A stretch of DNA of 64,000 nucleotides, from assembly GCA_036346405.1 (NCBI GenBank), contig CM070546.1, forward strand, positions 99,144,826-99,208,825, read 5' to 3'. Position 1 is the stretch's first letter; every line of letters starts with the position of its first letter. Below are positions 45,469 through 58,258 of this stretch, piece by piece. The notes under the pieces were generated by a model. That model was not told the origin of the DNA. It searched no databases and saw nothing but the letters and a program-made list of their open reading frames with translations. Source of the DNA: Phyllostachys edulis (Eukaryota > Streptophyta > Magnoliopsida > Poales > Poaceae). The translations under genes and the position numbers were made by a program.

Positions 45469-45802
45469 GGTCATCCACAGCGTATCGGTGTTAGCCACCT
45501 TTTCCCCTCTAGCACCGGTGTCAGCCCATTGCAGCGAGGGTATGTGAGTGGTGCCACGAAAAAGATTCATGGCACCGGTGCATGTAGATGCAATAGGTGC
45601 TAACTAAAAAAATACGGGCCCACTTGTAAGTGAAATGAGATAGGGTGTGTGGTGGGAGAAAGATAAATGATATTTTATTTAGTTGTGGGTCCTGTCTTAG
45701 AGAGAATGAGGTGATAAGCACTGTAAGAGAAATACAAATCTAGTACCATTATGATGTGGTAGTAAGGTGGCGAATTTGGCACCGTCTACATTGTGGATGG
45801 CC
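45469..45802. mobile_element. PIF/Harbinger-like MITE, 334 bp
   Basis: Left end ggtcatccacagcgta and right end, reversed, ggccatccacaatgta are imperfect TIRs, continuing with shared ccacctt words. Flanks are cta and tta, compatible with a diverged 3-bp TSD. Confidence 0.6.
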
Positions 45803-45969
45803 TTAGCTAGACAAAAAAACGTGTGTTGGATCCATTACTATCCTCTCTCCCCTTCTCAACCCTTGTGTACATTGACGCATTAACAAGTTTCTCTTGACTC
45901 TCTTCTGTCTGGTCTCTCGACCAATATAATTCCTATTCCAAGGAGCCAGGCTCTTATACTTTTTTCAGA

Positions 45970-47416
45970 ACTAGTAGGGTGCCCTTGCCCGTGCGTTGCA
46001 ACAGAACTCCAAAAGAGAGTGATACATACCATCTCGTATATCACAGCATTAAATGAGGGTCTGCCTAATACGACTTCATTAGGGGAGAGTGTTTACACGA
46101 CCAATTCATTTAAAGTTCGGGGCTAGCTGACGAGGATTAAAATCTCTATGTATTACTTTAATACATAATAAAAGACCATATGTCTTCGTGGTTGTAACCC
46201 CTAAGGGTAACAACCTCCGTGGTCGTAAGGATTCCATAGGTTACATCGTGGGTACCTTGGTCGGAGAGGTCCTGTACCAACTACCCGACTAGGTAACTGC
46301 TCGTAGAAACAATGAACTGGCACTTGGACTCGATTCCAAGTATATACCTTCCGTGTGATGAATGAAACAGGTGCCTAATCACTCCAAACCACACGACGTT
46401 TCATGGCTCTAAGTTACTGACAATAACCATCATGTGGTTACGTCATTCCCTGATATCAACCGCCGAACAGTTGATACTTCACCAACTACCACCTCGCTCC
46501 GACCAGTCGCGACACCACCAACATGCATCTCTTCAAGAAGTAACTGCCACCACTTCATCGACTACTTAAAGGAGACTACAAATGGCAGAAATGACAATCG
46601 TATTCCATCGGATTGAAGCATCATAATCAGTATTAGATTCATGTTTCAAGTCTGATTCAAGAGCATAGCAAGCAATACACTCAGTGTAATTAGGATTAGT
46701 CCACCACCTTATCAAGGGCACCCCCTGTAAAGGATCCAGTTCATAGCAATAAAGAGCAATCTTATTCTCTCCCAAGAACTCTTTGTCATTTTTCTCTGTT
46801 TATTTCTTAAGATCGACAACTCAATCGTCGACAGTGGGAGAGGCCAACCACGTGCATAGAAGAAAGGACATTGTCCCGCAGCGTAGGGGTAAACACCTTC
46901 TTTTATTAGTTAAGAGATAAGATAATGTAAGAAAGGCATTGCCTTCTCCTTCCCTCCCAGTGCATTCTCCCATCCCCACCGCCGCCTCCCCTCCCCGCTA
47001 CCTACTCTGCCAGCCTACCTCCTCCGGCCATTGCCGCCTCCTCTGTTGTCCGATCCCTCATCTTCGTGCACGCCACCATTGCAACCCGTGGATTGAGTGC
47101 CGGAAGGGGTTGTGATCTCTAAGGCGTGAAGTGAATGTCAGATGGGCGTAGGTGGCATGTCACGGTGTGAGACAGGAAGGATTAGGTCGTCAACAAATTT
47201 CAATGTGTGTATGTGAATAAGTGGGGTGGCGATGAGTTGGGTGGTTGCATAAGAAGTAGGGGCATGGATACGTTCACGAGTCATGGGGGGATGGCAGGGC
47301 GCCTCGATGAGGAATTTAGGAGGGATGGGAGAAGCCAACTGCGCGCACGGGAGAAAGGATGTCGTCCCGCTGGGCAGAGGTAAACTCCTTCTTTTATTAG
47401 TTAAGATAAGATAAGA
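45970..47416 (-). mobile_element. Non-autonomous Helitron, possibly composite
   Basis: On the minus strand the 3' end at 45970 reads gttgcaacgcacgggcaagg and ends CTAGT|T, as rice Helitrons do. The 5' end at 47416 begins TC (tcttatcttatc) after A, so insertion between A and T fits. A second 5'-end-like block occurs at about 46850-46935 (shared words ccttcttttattagttaag and a gtcccgc..g run). No Rep/helicase gene is present. Confidence 0.5.
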
Positions 47417-49200
47417 TTAAACATACACACACTGAAACAACTGACATGTTCCGGTCCATAGAGCCACAATCCAACCTCCAACTGTCCATGATGACATGCG
47501 AAAAAGCAAAATATGAAGACCGATAATAGTTCTTGCTGCCATCCGTATGCAACAAATAGTTTTGTTTTTGTAAGAAAAAAAGATTGAATGGAGAGTTCTA
47601 GGTTATAAATTCATGTTACAATAATTCCCAACTTACCTCACTCAAACTCCATGCAATGAATAACATGGAAGAACAAACATTTTACAAGAGTGGAAGATAT
47701 GGATTAAGTTGGGCAAGTACTTAAAACTCCATTACAAAGACCAAATGGAACCTAGATGCAGTAGTAACACTGAGGTCTGACAAGATAACTACTGAAGCAT
47801 GTCAAAAAAAATAGGAGGAATCACATCGTTTGGTGAGGTACATAAGCAGCATTTGGAACAAAGCACCATTTCAGTAGCATCATATTATAATCTCCTCAAC
47901 GCCAAGACTGCATGGAAATAAAACACGAAGGTGGTCATATATGTGCAAAGATTTCCTTAAAGTCGGGTAAAAGCAATTGGCGATTCAAGAAAAAAGGTTG
48001 AATAATGAAGATTGAAGGAGCCTTAAACAGAAACATTTAGTTCAGTTTGAGAACATCACGCTTCAGATTACATGATTGTAATCTAATTTCCCTTCCCCAA
48101 CATCAACACCTATATAAACCCTTTGCATTGTGTTCTATTGAGTCAAGCACACCAACAGCAAGATCATACAATTGTTTAATCCAAGATTTCCAAGATTTCA
48201 GAGGCATAAAGAGGGCCCTCCAAGATTTCAAAGGATTGGATTGCAATGATGAACTAAATCAATCCACATCAATGCCTATCTATCTGAATAGAAGAACATC
48301 GAGGAATGGATTGCAATGGGATTACATTTGATATGAGCAATTCATATGTTTGGCACCAACCACCAAACAACTGTAATGGGGATTACATCAGTCCAGGGGA
48401 CTCCTAGTCTCTCTAGTCTCTAATCTCTAACCCAAATGAAAAGAAGGCCTGGAAAGCTGGTTAACATAATACCTTTGAAAAAACATTGCTGAGTCGTCCT
48501 CAAATATTTCTTCCACCACATAAGGCTCTCATGTATCTCTGCAATCCATGCCAAGAATGAGTAGGAGTGTAGGACCAAATCCAATTATAATTGATAGAGA
48601 CTACAGACATAGGAAACCAGAACAAAATACATACAATAAAGGGCTACATAACCTCTCAGTTGTCGAGCATGTTCTATGTACTTATTACTAAGCAATTTCA
48701 GTCTACAAATTGTGTGTTTAATTTACAGGTTGTGAATGTCTAGATTAATAATCAACAAAGAATGTCTAGATTTATAACTATTTGATAGAGGATTAGATGA
48801 TTGATTGCATTTAGTTTGAAAATATCCTTAAAGAATACCATCAACCCATCATCGATACCATTGAAATCAACAAGGTCCTCTATAATTGTTTATCATATCA
48901 CATGGATCACATTTGTGTTTATTTAAAAAAAAATGGATCATATTTTGTGCAAACTGAGATCAATTATCTCAATTCCATTAACCAATTTCCCAATTACACG
49001 TTTTTCTTTTGTTGATGCTGTAAACTGCCAACCAAGAGCAATATAAAATTTTGCAATACATAGCTAGAAAATCATCTCTCATGAATCATGGTATATCTCA
49101 GAATTTCTCTAATTTCCCTTCTCAAATACACAACTCATCAGACCACTCAACAACACAGCTTTTCTCTAATCATCTCTCATGAATTCTGGTTCAACGGCAC
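47417..49200. other. AT-rich spacer, no gene seen
   Basis: Scattered short frames only. aagatttcaaaggattgga-type words repeat locally near 48180-48240. No splice-consistent coding sequence was found. Confidence 0.4.
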
Positions 49201-49229
49201 AACTAACAAACCAAGAAAAGAGAAGTAAA

Positions 49230-49620
49230 GGATCAACGCTTGCCCTCACCTGTGCCATGTGGGGCTCCCTTGGAAGAATGGCGGGGCGCCGACCGTCGTG
49301 GAGGAGGGGGAGGAGGCGAAGCCGCTGGTCGTTGATCCACCCACCGAGTTGCTGAGGAGCCGGTGCAAGACCCAACACCAATCAATCCACCCACCAAAGA
49401 GTCGGTGCAAGAACCACCGCTGGTCGTCGATCCACCCGCTGAGCCATCGAGGAACCGGCCTGAGAGCCACTGCCGGCCAACCCACCCGCCGAGAAACCGG
49501 AGCCAAACATCACCGCCGACCTGAGAGGAAGCGTAGCCACCGTCGCCGGCCCGAGAGGAAGCAGCAGACTCAGTGCCTCATGGTGAAACGATGGCAGCGA
49601 CGGCTACTCATATAAGAAGC
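49230..49620. other. GC-rich island with open frames on both strands
   Basis: A GC-rich stretch in AT-rich DNA holds open frames of 118 codons (plus, 49259-49615) and 86 codons (minus, 49506-49246), the latter ending at a gtgagg donor-like site. Internal proline/arginine repetition (ccgccg, gtcgatccaccc) suggests repetitive rather than selected coding sequence. No family was recognised. Confidence 0.3.
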
Positions 49621-50398
49621 GGGGTTCAAAGTCGCAAGAGAGGGGGGACGGTTTCAATGGGAGGAGACAGGAGACCGGGGTGATGGGATATTGGGGATGC
49701 AATGCTCGACCGTGGCGAACCGTGCGCACGTGAGAAAGATCCATGGCTCACGTAGTACAAATGAAGATGGATCCAATGGCTCACGTCGCACGAATGAGGA
49801 CGGACGACCACCAAATCCAATTTTTAAGTAGTAGAGAAACATGTAAAAAGGCTTGTGCACCATCCCATTAAAGAAGAAGAAATGAAGTGACAACAAACGT
49901 TTAGCTACAACTTACAACACGACAGCAAAAGATTAAGGCTCCCGCCAAACAGAGAGGGTCTTATAATGTTAACTATCAATGGCTGCTCCATTTGTCTTGT
50001 ACTACATAATCATGTTCGATAAACACTATCATTTCACTCTTATTCTCATAACTAGTAGTATACCATCGGAGTTACTCTATGTCATACATTTTAGTCATAT
50101 GACTACCTATCCAACCCAATCGAATATGTGGGTTTTACATCAATCCTCTATCTCCTTAAGGGCCCATTTAGATAGTGAGGAATTAGATTCAGTCCTTTAG
50201 GATTGGAAGGGATTTTAGTTCAAATTTTCTTTAGTCATATCATCTGGGGACCTAGAGGATGGTCCAAACTCCCAAGACGTCAACACGAGAGTCCAGCCGT
50301 GACAGCGGCCCACGGACGGAACGGTGGTTTGGAGTCTAGACGCCCGTGGATTCACCCGCGCGGCGCGGAGTGGAAATGGAACGCAAGCCAGGCGAGCA
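49621..50398. other. Spacer left of the long-TIR MULE
   Basis: No gene was recognised. Confidence 0.4.
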
Positions 50399-51195
50399 GT
50401 GACCGAATTTTTGCAGATATTAGCGTAATTTTGTTTCGTATTTACAAAAATAGGCTCACCTAATATTTTTTTTTGGCAAAAGTAGCACCTGACTGCACGG
50501 CCGTTGTGCGGTGGCCGCCACAGCCCACCACGCAAGTCGCTTCCGCACGGCCACCGTGCGGTCGCCCCGACAGCCGCCATGTGGATTAGGGTTAGGCTTT
50601 CGGGTGGGTTATGGTTTCACGGATTATGGTTTCTGCTCTGTTCGTTCTATTTTTAAAATATAGCAAATGACTTCAAAACAATACAAAATTTTATGTGAAT
50701 GCTCTTGACACAGTGTACTTTCTTGTGTAATTTTCTACATAATTTTACTCATTCCGATTTTACCTCACAATTTTATTTAAGTGTACTGATTTTATTCCGA
50801 CACGTGTCAACTCCTCCCCCTCCCGCTCTCCCCCTCCGGTGGCCACTTTTTCAACCATTTGTGATATTACTACCAAAATCTAATAGTCGCTCTTCGCTCA
50901 TCCCAATTGTGTGTCTCTAATATGGCTCATTCTTAGATTCCGAAACTAACTCACCAACAAATGGTGGATGATGTTCTTTAATAATGTACAATATGTTGCT
51001 TTCTGTAGACGTGCAAGGTATATTAGGGTTTGCAATGAAGTTACAATGTACGTTTTCATACAGATAATTATCGACATTTCAAGCGTTACAAGCATTAGAT
51101 AAAACACGTGCGGGTTTATTACAATCGGGATGTAGGAGGAGGGGTATTATCACATGTAACCCTATCAAATGGGATACTCTTTGTTTATTTATCGG

Positions 51196-51446
51196 TTTAA
51201 TGTGGATGATGTTCTTTAATACTGTATTGTATGACATGCTAGATAAGGTTATGCATAAACCAACTGAGGAAAATACGTGGCATGCAGATCATATAACGAT
51301 GTACCATAACCTCGGACTCATATGCGTTTCGAAGGCTACGGTACATCGTTATATGATCCGCACGCCACGTATTTCCCTCAATTGGTTCATGCGCAATGTT
51401 ATCTAGCCTATGGTACAATAAAATATTAAAGAATATCATCCACAGA
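51196..51446. repeat. Perfectly paired-end hairpin, arms about 106 bp
   Basis: The left arm starts gtggatgatgttctttaat and ends catataacgatgtacc. The right arm (about 51340-51446) is its inverted copy with some 15-20% differences, around a loop of about 35 bp. A partial third copy of the arm tip is at about 50965-50990. The hairpin is located inside the MULE, between left TIR and transposase 3' end. Confidence 0.85.
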
Positions 51447-52029
51447 AAACTGATAAATTAACAAACAGCGTCCTATAGCATAAAAAAATAGGTGTGTGCA
51501 ACTAGTCTCCGTGGCAATCTCTTTTCTTGCTGAGCTCACCTCATCACATAGTAGCGCCTTCGATGCATATTCAGGGCACAAAACATGACCATTATCCTAT
51601 AGCATAAAAAATAGGCATGTTAGAACATTACAGTTGTGATGAGAAATAAGGAATTTTGAAGCACGATTGATTTCTGACTCTAAGTTTATAACAGTAAGAA
51701 CTAAGAAGACTTGAACAGACACCTCTAACTTGATAGATGCAAATGATTCGATTGTGTTACCTGAATGATTCTAAATGAATGGCAGAAAGCACATTCATCC
51801 TCAAATAAGTTGATTGGTGTTTCCAGTCTCTTCAAGCCAGTAGCACCTTCGTTGTCTTCCTGTGACATAACAAAAACGTAGTAAGGATGTCAGTGCACCA
51901 TACAGTGAAGAACGTAGTAAGGATGCAAATTATGCATAACTCATACAAGTTTTGTTGTACATAAGAAAACAAGGCTGAGAAAACATTACATTACGACACC
52001 AAATAATGACCAGACGAGCTCGGTCTATT

Positions 52030-54600
52030 GGGACAATCCTTCGCTGAGTGCCTAGGGGTCTTGCATATCCTACACTTGCTTGTGTGGCTAATACTGGTAT
52101 ATTGGCTGGCATCTATGTCATTCCGGAAGCGCCGCGTCTACTGTCGCCCCTTCGCTGTTGTCTTCAAGTCCTTGTTCGGGCCCCATTGCACCATGTTCAG
52201 CCAAAGATCCTTGTAGTTCATTTCCAGGCCGTACGAGTGAAACTCCGCACTCCATGTACCTAAAAGGTGCTGCGTGTCATAGTAATCAGAGATGTACGGC
52301 ATACACATCTACCTCATTTGCGCACACGCCTTGTACACGTGCGAGTATGGCTTGTGCAGGAGCTTCGGCTTGTTGCAGGTGCATGTCGCCACATCACCCA
52401 GGGTGCATGCCTATTTCCTTTCCCCCCTGTCATGACTGTTGACATGTTTCTGCCGAAGTCTGATCTCATACTTCCTCCTGAGGCCATTGATCACCCGGAT
52501 GTCGTGCATCCAGGGCTTCTCCATCTTCTTGTCCATGTGCCTCTGCATGTTCTCGTACCACTGCTTGCCTTCCTCCATCCATCGCTTGGCTGCAGTGGCT
52601 CTATTGATGAAATAACCAACAGTGTGATTCCATATCTCCTCGACAATCGCGGTGATAGGGAGGCATCGTACACCTTTGAGGACGCTGTTGTACACCTCGC
52701 ACCGTTTGTGTCATACAGAAGGGAGCATTTCTCCGATTCAGGAGCGTGGCCATTAATCCACTTCGAGAAACTTATGGCACTATGGGGTCAAACAGAAGGG
52801 CCATTAATCCAGTACCTCCGGAGTGGACTCCCTTGTATGCCTCGTAGTCCGACGTTCGAGGTCTCTCCAAATGGAGTCAAACTTCCGCCTCTGGTTCTGC
52901 AGACACAATGCCTTGAACGTCTTCATGACATCCTGACTGTGAAACCGCTTGAACAAGTTAGATGCAAGATGCCTCATGCACCACCTGGATTGTACGTCGT
53001 TCCACTGGTAGGGGGCGTCCTGTGCTACACGGTCTTGATGGTCGCTAACAACCCAGCATTGCGGACTGGGATAAGGCATACGTTGGGCCGGTCTCCTACC
53101 ACTGACGTCTTCACGTTCGATAGGAACCACAACTAACTGGATGTGTTCTCGCTCTCCATAATGGCAAATGCCACAGGAAGAAGTTGGTCATTCGCGTCGG
53201 CTGCCACCGCGGTGAGGATCGTGCCCTTGTACCTCCCTGTGAGGAAAGTACCATCCATCGTCATCACGGGACGACAGAACTGGACGGCCCCGATGGCCTG
53301 AGCGAAAGCCTAGAACACCCGGTCCAGTATAAAGCGGTTGGGCCCTTTCTCAGTATCTTCACACTCAAACTTGTTTATGTACGTGTCGGTGTAAAATTTG
53401 GCAATTTGGTGAAGCAATTTTGGCACAAGGTTGTACGCCTCTTCGTGTGTCCCGTATATGGACTCGATGACTTTCTACTTGGCTCGTCGAACCTTGTCGT
53501 AGCTGATTGGATAGCCAACCTGATTGGCGACTTCTGACATCAGCAGCTTGGGGGAGACGGACACGTCCGCCGCAACTAGGTGCTTGATGAGGTTTGCCAC
53601 ATATGTAGAAGTCACGTTCCGATGTTGCTACAGGGGCTCGCTAAGCTCTCAAGTGTGGTCGGTCACCGCCTTGACCATGAATACCGAGCCGAAGATCTTT
53701 GCTCGATGAGCGCTGACCTTGCCAGGGCAACCTTCCACTACGCACCTCATTGTGTAATGTCTGGGGTTGGATTGGTGCACTCGGTACACACGGCTGATGT
53801 ACAAGGCGTACCGTACTATAGCTTGTTGCACAGCCTCCTTGCTAGGGAAGCGCTGCCCTACTAAGAGGGTCTCGGCATCGAACCCCTAGTGGGAGCCTTC
53901 TTCTTGCAGCAGTACAAGCGAACGTACTATGACATCATCAAGTCTCGATGCCACATAAGGCACCTCTGATGACATAATTCCCCCAGTTGGACCACCGGCC
54001 TAGTGTGCGTCATTGTCGCTACCATCTGAGCTTGGGTCGGCGTCCTCGTCGGACTCCAACACGAGAGCCTGGTCCGGTAGATACTCGTGGCAGTCAATGC
54101 GGGCCGACCACCACAATTCCGCCGGCCCCCTTATTTTGCACAAAATTATGCGCGAGGCAATCCTTCGAGGCATCACATTATGTGTTACCGTCTTCAGGCT
54201 CGGGCTATGCTTGCCCGCTTGTAGAAGCCCTAGCATCATCAAGGTGGCCCGACGTCCTGGGTACGAAATTCATGTACATCATTGGCCTCCTGTAAATGGC
54301 TGCCTCGGGCTGGGAGGCAATCTGCATGTACGAGCTCTATACTATGCTTCCAGCCACCATGACGAGCTCCCACACATCATTCGTGCAGGTGATCCCCTCG
54401 ATCACAACTTTCTTCCTTGTTGCCTCCGCGACGAACTCCCTCCGGATGCAACTCCGAAGCTCGTGAATATTCATCGCATCGAGCCCCTCCGCCCGGACCA
54501 CCTTGTACTAGCATCTCGACAGGTCCAACCCACCAGGTCCGGTCCATACGAGACCATCGCCATAAAAAACATACAAGCCTTGCTTGTTCGACATTATCTA
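52030..54600 (-). pseudogene. MULE transposase (MURA type), decayed
   Basis: Minus-strand translation in shifting frames, N to C: MSNKQGLYVFYGDGLVW (54595), IHELRSCIRREFVAEATRKK, SSDGSDNDAHGG, GQRFPSKEAVQQAIVRYA, CVVEGCPGKVSAHRAK (N-terminal zinc-binding module), NLIKHLVAADVSVSPKLL and AQAIGAVQFCRPVMTMDGTFL. Then come TGRYKG (first catalytic Asp in the MTMDG context), VAADANDQLLPVAFAIMESEN, WCMRHLASNLFKRFHSQDVM and FDSIWRDLERRTTRHTRE. Several stops interrupt it. It is the autonomous-type gene of the long-TIR element and relates to the copy at 1-3960. Confidence 0.85.
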
Positions 54601-54649
54601 AAGCCACAACAACCCCAGCCGCGATACATTTGTGTAATTAGATACGACA

Positions 54650-55260
54650 AATTGCATGCAAGTAATGGATTAGATATGTGTAATTAGATACGACTAATTA
54701 TCTACCACTAAACTAATTAACAGAGACTAAACTAACTAATTACGACTATTTAATTACCACTAAACTAACTAATTGCAACTGATTAATTACCACTACATAA
54801 ATTACGAGTAGTTTATTCGCACTAATTTAATATGCGGAACTGATAACCACTAAACTAATTTCGACTAATTAATTAATTACCAGCGAACTAACTAATTACC
54901 CATAAACTAATTAATTACCAGTAAACTAACTAATTCATAACTAATTAATAACCAGTGCACTAACTAATTACGGTAATAACGATAAATCTAACTAAACTAA
55001 CTAATTACGACTATTTAATTATCACTAAACTAACTAATTGCAACTGATTAATTACCACTACATAAATTACGAGTAGTTTATACGCACTAATTTAATAAGC
55101 GGGACTGATAACCACTAAACTAATTTTGACTAATTAATTAATTACCAGCGAACTAACTAATTACCTCTAAACTAATTAATTAACAGTAAACTAACTAATT
55201 CATAACTAATTAATAACCAGTACACTAACTAATTACGGTAATAACGACAAAAGCATCCGA
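54650..55260. repeat. taattag-rich low-complexity stretch
   Basis: Irregular repeats of ctaactaattacgact and attaattaccac. An internal direct repeat of about 250 bp is visible (54715-54960 and 54990-55240). It corresponds to 5340-5935 in the opposite orientation and lies between a leader-like sequence and the transposase start. Confidence 0.8.
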
Positions 55261-56078
55261 CAAATTACCTGCCCTTCGTAGTAAGCTATAAAAAAACCGA
55301 GCGACAAGCGACGAGCAACAAGCAAATACTTGATCTCTAAAAAAATTAATTATTTTAAGTTCTCTGAGTTCTCAGCGACGAGCGCCAGAACGAGAAGCGA
55401 AACACAATTGGCATGAGCGAAGAGCGACTGCGAGATTTCGGTATTTGTAGCCGAGCGAAGGAGGAGCCGCTGCGTTGGTGCTAGGAATTTCAGATGTGTT
55501 GTCTATGCGCAACACTGTGGGCAAGGGGGGACAGCCGCGAGAAGTCGACAGATGTGCGGAGGAGGAAGGATGGACGGTTCAAAATATGGCCACAGGAGGG
55601 GGGGCATGTGAGAAGGGAGGAGAGCATGGCTGGCGGGAGGGGGGCCATGCGTGTGGGAGGGGAAAGGGTAACACGTGGCGAGATAAAATGATTACGCTTA
55701 AATGGAATTGCAAGGTAAAATCAGAACGAGAAAAATTATGAAAAAATTACACAAGAAAGTACACCGTGTTACAAACATTCACATAAAATTTTATAATTTT
55801 AGGAACTAATTTGCTATATTTTTAAAATACTACAAAATTCGCAGATTATCAGTCGAAACCCTAACCCACCTGAAACCCTAACCGAAACCCTAACCCTAAC
55901 CCACGTGGCGGCCGTCGGGGCGACCGCACGGCGGCTGTGCGGAAACGACGTGTGTCTTGCTATGGCGGCTACCGCACGACTGCCATGCGGTAGGAGCGCT
56001 AGTTTTGAAAAAAAATTAAAATTAGATCCGGTTAATTTTATAAATACCGACAAAAATTCGCAGTTGCCACGGCGAGCG

Positions 56079-57585
56079 AAACTAGTGTAGTAATGCGGCG
56101 CTGCCCCCCGGCACCCTGTGTGATATTGGGCCCAAGCAAGAATCTTCTAGCGAGCGGCCATGGACGCGTCCCCCGATTGTTGTACCTCATCGCTGCGGAG
56201 TTGTGCCACAAGAAACTGATTTTGATCCAAATTGGCAATCGACTTATGTATAGGCAAACAAAAGAGAGAGGCATCTAGCCCACGGGATGCAGTTGAGGCC
56301 CAACCCAACGGCTCCCCACGCCAATCCACCAGCTGTACCACACTCCCACCCTTGCCTTCACCCCTAGCAGGTCATCGGCGCGCCTGCGCCGGCGCCTGCG
56401 CCGTCACTGCCACTGCCTATCGCCTGGCTTTCCTCCCGACGGCTCGTTGTCACTGCCCTCACTAATCTTGCTATCTATCCGTCGAAGATGTCGTATTTCT
56501 CAGGGAAACAAAAAAAATCACTGGCATGGTAATCCAACATTTCTTCGCGGGCACTGCAGTTAAGTCTACAAAGGGTCTAGTTGGAATGCAGGATTTTTAC
56601 AGAATTTTCAAAGGAAACAGCTCAAATCCAATGGGATTTAGGGGGAAGAAAATCTAGCGTTTCAAACGGAGCCTAAGAATTGTCGGTTCATCTCACAAGG
56701 AGTACTAATTTTTTGTACTTGTGCACCAAAACTTGCCGAGTAACTGAGTACCTCTGTATTCTCCCAGAAGCTGGATTGCACGAATCGTAAAGGGTTACAT
56801 ACGTACAGGTCGTTGTATAGCAACGGCAAGCGGTCCTAACCGGAAAGTGCATGCGTTGGAAGAAACGGGTCGATCTGTCGACCCGTTAACCAGGGTGTGC
56901 ATCATTAGATATGTTGCTACTTAATTCTATCTGCTGCTGGTGGAACAGCCTGTCGTGTAGTCCCGTGCCTTCGCTTCAATGATGTGAACTGACTACCCAC
57001 CTGGAAAGATTACACTCTATCGATCCATCAGTCATGGCGACCAGGACTAGAGAATATCTCCCGATCTGGATAGTATGTGGTCAAGACTGAAGAGGCCTAA
57101 ACTACTCTGGAGCATGAGCTCGACGTTCTGCACCCTGCAGTGCTGCTAGTGGTAACAAGCACACCATGGCATTGCTGACAGCACATGGTTACAATGCTGC
57201 ATGGGTGACCACTGGCCTGCCGATTTCGATTTGATGTATAATACAAGTATACAGCTACTGAGAATGATTAAACTGATGCTTCTGCGGCCGTAAAACGTAA
57301 GGAGCTCAACAGCAGGACATGCAGCACCTAACAAACATCGGCCTGCATATCAACATCGGCCTGCCAGACTGTCAGTGTTACATACAGAGAAGCAACTCTT
57401 TCGCAGTAGCAGAAAATTCCAAAGTCAAATACAACATGAAGATTAGCTGTCATTTTCGTCTTCCCTTTTTTTTCCTTAAGAAAGTATATCTACTCTTATT
57501 ATAGCAAAGTTCCTAGCCGAGCTCTCGTAGCATCCACGTCGCCAAAAAATTTTTGGCCATCCGATCGGTCTCCGGACGCATGGGA
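56079..57585. other. Spacer, no gene seen
   Basis: Mixed composition. No conserved frame, paired repeat or promoter was recognised. Confidence 0.4.
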
Positions 57586-57589
57586 TCGC

Positions 57590-58258
57590 ATGGAGGAGAG
57601 CGGTTTCGTCGCCGTCCGATCACGCCTAGCGGACCGATTGCATCCAGCGTCGCAGGTCTCGCGATTCTTCCCCTTCCTTCCCCGTCGTCTGCTTTCTCCT
57701 CGTACGCCGTCGCACTCCCGTCTGCTAGAATCCCCACGGCCGCCCATCTCCTCCCGCGCCCGCGCCGCCGCATCCTCCTCACGTGACTCCCCTCAACCAA
57801 TCACCCCGTGTTCTTTCTCCCTCTCGCCACACCGATCTGGCGAGATCCGGCCGTGGCCGCTCCTCTTCTTCTCCTCCCACCCCTTGGCCATGGCTGCGAT
57901 TCCTCCCGTCCCCTCTCGATTCTTCTCGCCCTTCCCCACAATCAGCTCCTCTCCCAGCGCCGCTGCTTGCTCCTCTCCCAACGCCGCTGCTTGCTCCTCT
58001 CTTTGCGCTTGCGCATCGCCGTCGCCCCTCGTGCGCGCCGCCCCTGGATGGCTCCTCCCTTTCGCCAGCGCCATTCCTACCACCTCCTCCTCCCCTTCGC
58101 ACGCACAGCCCCTCGACGCCTCCGCTTCCACCCACGGCCCCACGGACGATCCTCCCTTCAGACGCCTTGCGGCCCCGGCCTTCCTTCATGCCTGCGCCCA
58201 AGACTCGCCGCGCAAGAACTGCCCCACCCATTGCCGCTTTGTGCGGAGACAGTCTTGA
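57590..58258 (+). CDS. Hypothetical GC-rich ORF, possibly a first exon
   Basis: 222 codons, rich in Ser, Pro and Ala, in a GC-rich island with a methionine at MAAIPPVPSRFF (57890) as an alternative start. There is no domain. A repeated triplet-like block (TCCTCTCCC..GCCGCTGCTTGC) occurs twice near 57950-57990. Its position 1.2 kb upstream of a PP2C fragment could make it the 5' end of a chimeric gene, but no splice link is visible. Confidence 0.25.
   Translation: MEESGFVAVRSRLADRLHPASQVSRFFPFLPRRLLSPRTPSHSRLLESPRPPISSRARAAASSSRDSPQPITPCSFSLSPHRSGEIRPWPLLFFSSHPLAMAAIPPVPSRFFSPFPTISSSPSAAACSSPNAAACSSLCACASPSPLVRAAPGWLLPFASAIPTTSSSPSHAQPLDASASTHGPTDDPPFRRLAAPAFLHACAQDSPRKNCPTHCRFVRRQS

Larger units (their letters stand above)
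50399..56078 (-). mobile_element. Complete but decayed MULE with long TIRs
   Basis: Left TIR 50399-50790 and right TIR about 55690-56078 are inverted copies of some 390 bp. Shared words include gaatttttg, gtgcggtcgccccgac, gattagggttag/gggttagggttag and ttttatgtgaatg, then gtgtactttcttgtgtaattttt. Short flanks aggcgagca and cggcgagcg (7 of 9 match) may be the TSD. The transposase lies between, on the minus strand. Element length is about 5.7 kb. Long TIRs, MURA-type protein and probable 9-bp TSD agree. Confidence 0.8.

Noticed and set aside
49230..49620. Novel gene in a GC-rich island
   Set aside because: Internal repetition and open frames on both strands are better explained by repetitive GC-rich sequence. 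No promoter or splice partner is seen.
52267..53136. 289-codon open frame on the plus strand, the longest in the window
   Set aside because: It lies antisense to the decayed MULE transposase, whose minus-strand translation shows family motifs. The plus frame shows none.
55858..55905. Interstitial telomere repeat (ccctaac units)
   Set aside because: Only a few irregular units, and a related gggttag stretch is present in the opposite TIR of the same MULE, so it is part of the element.
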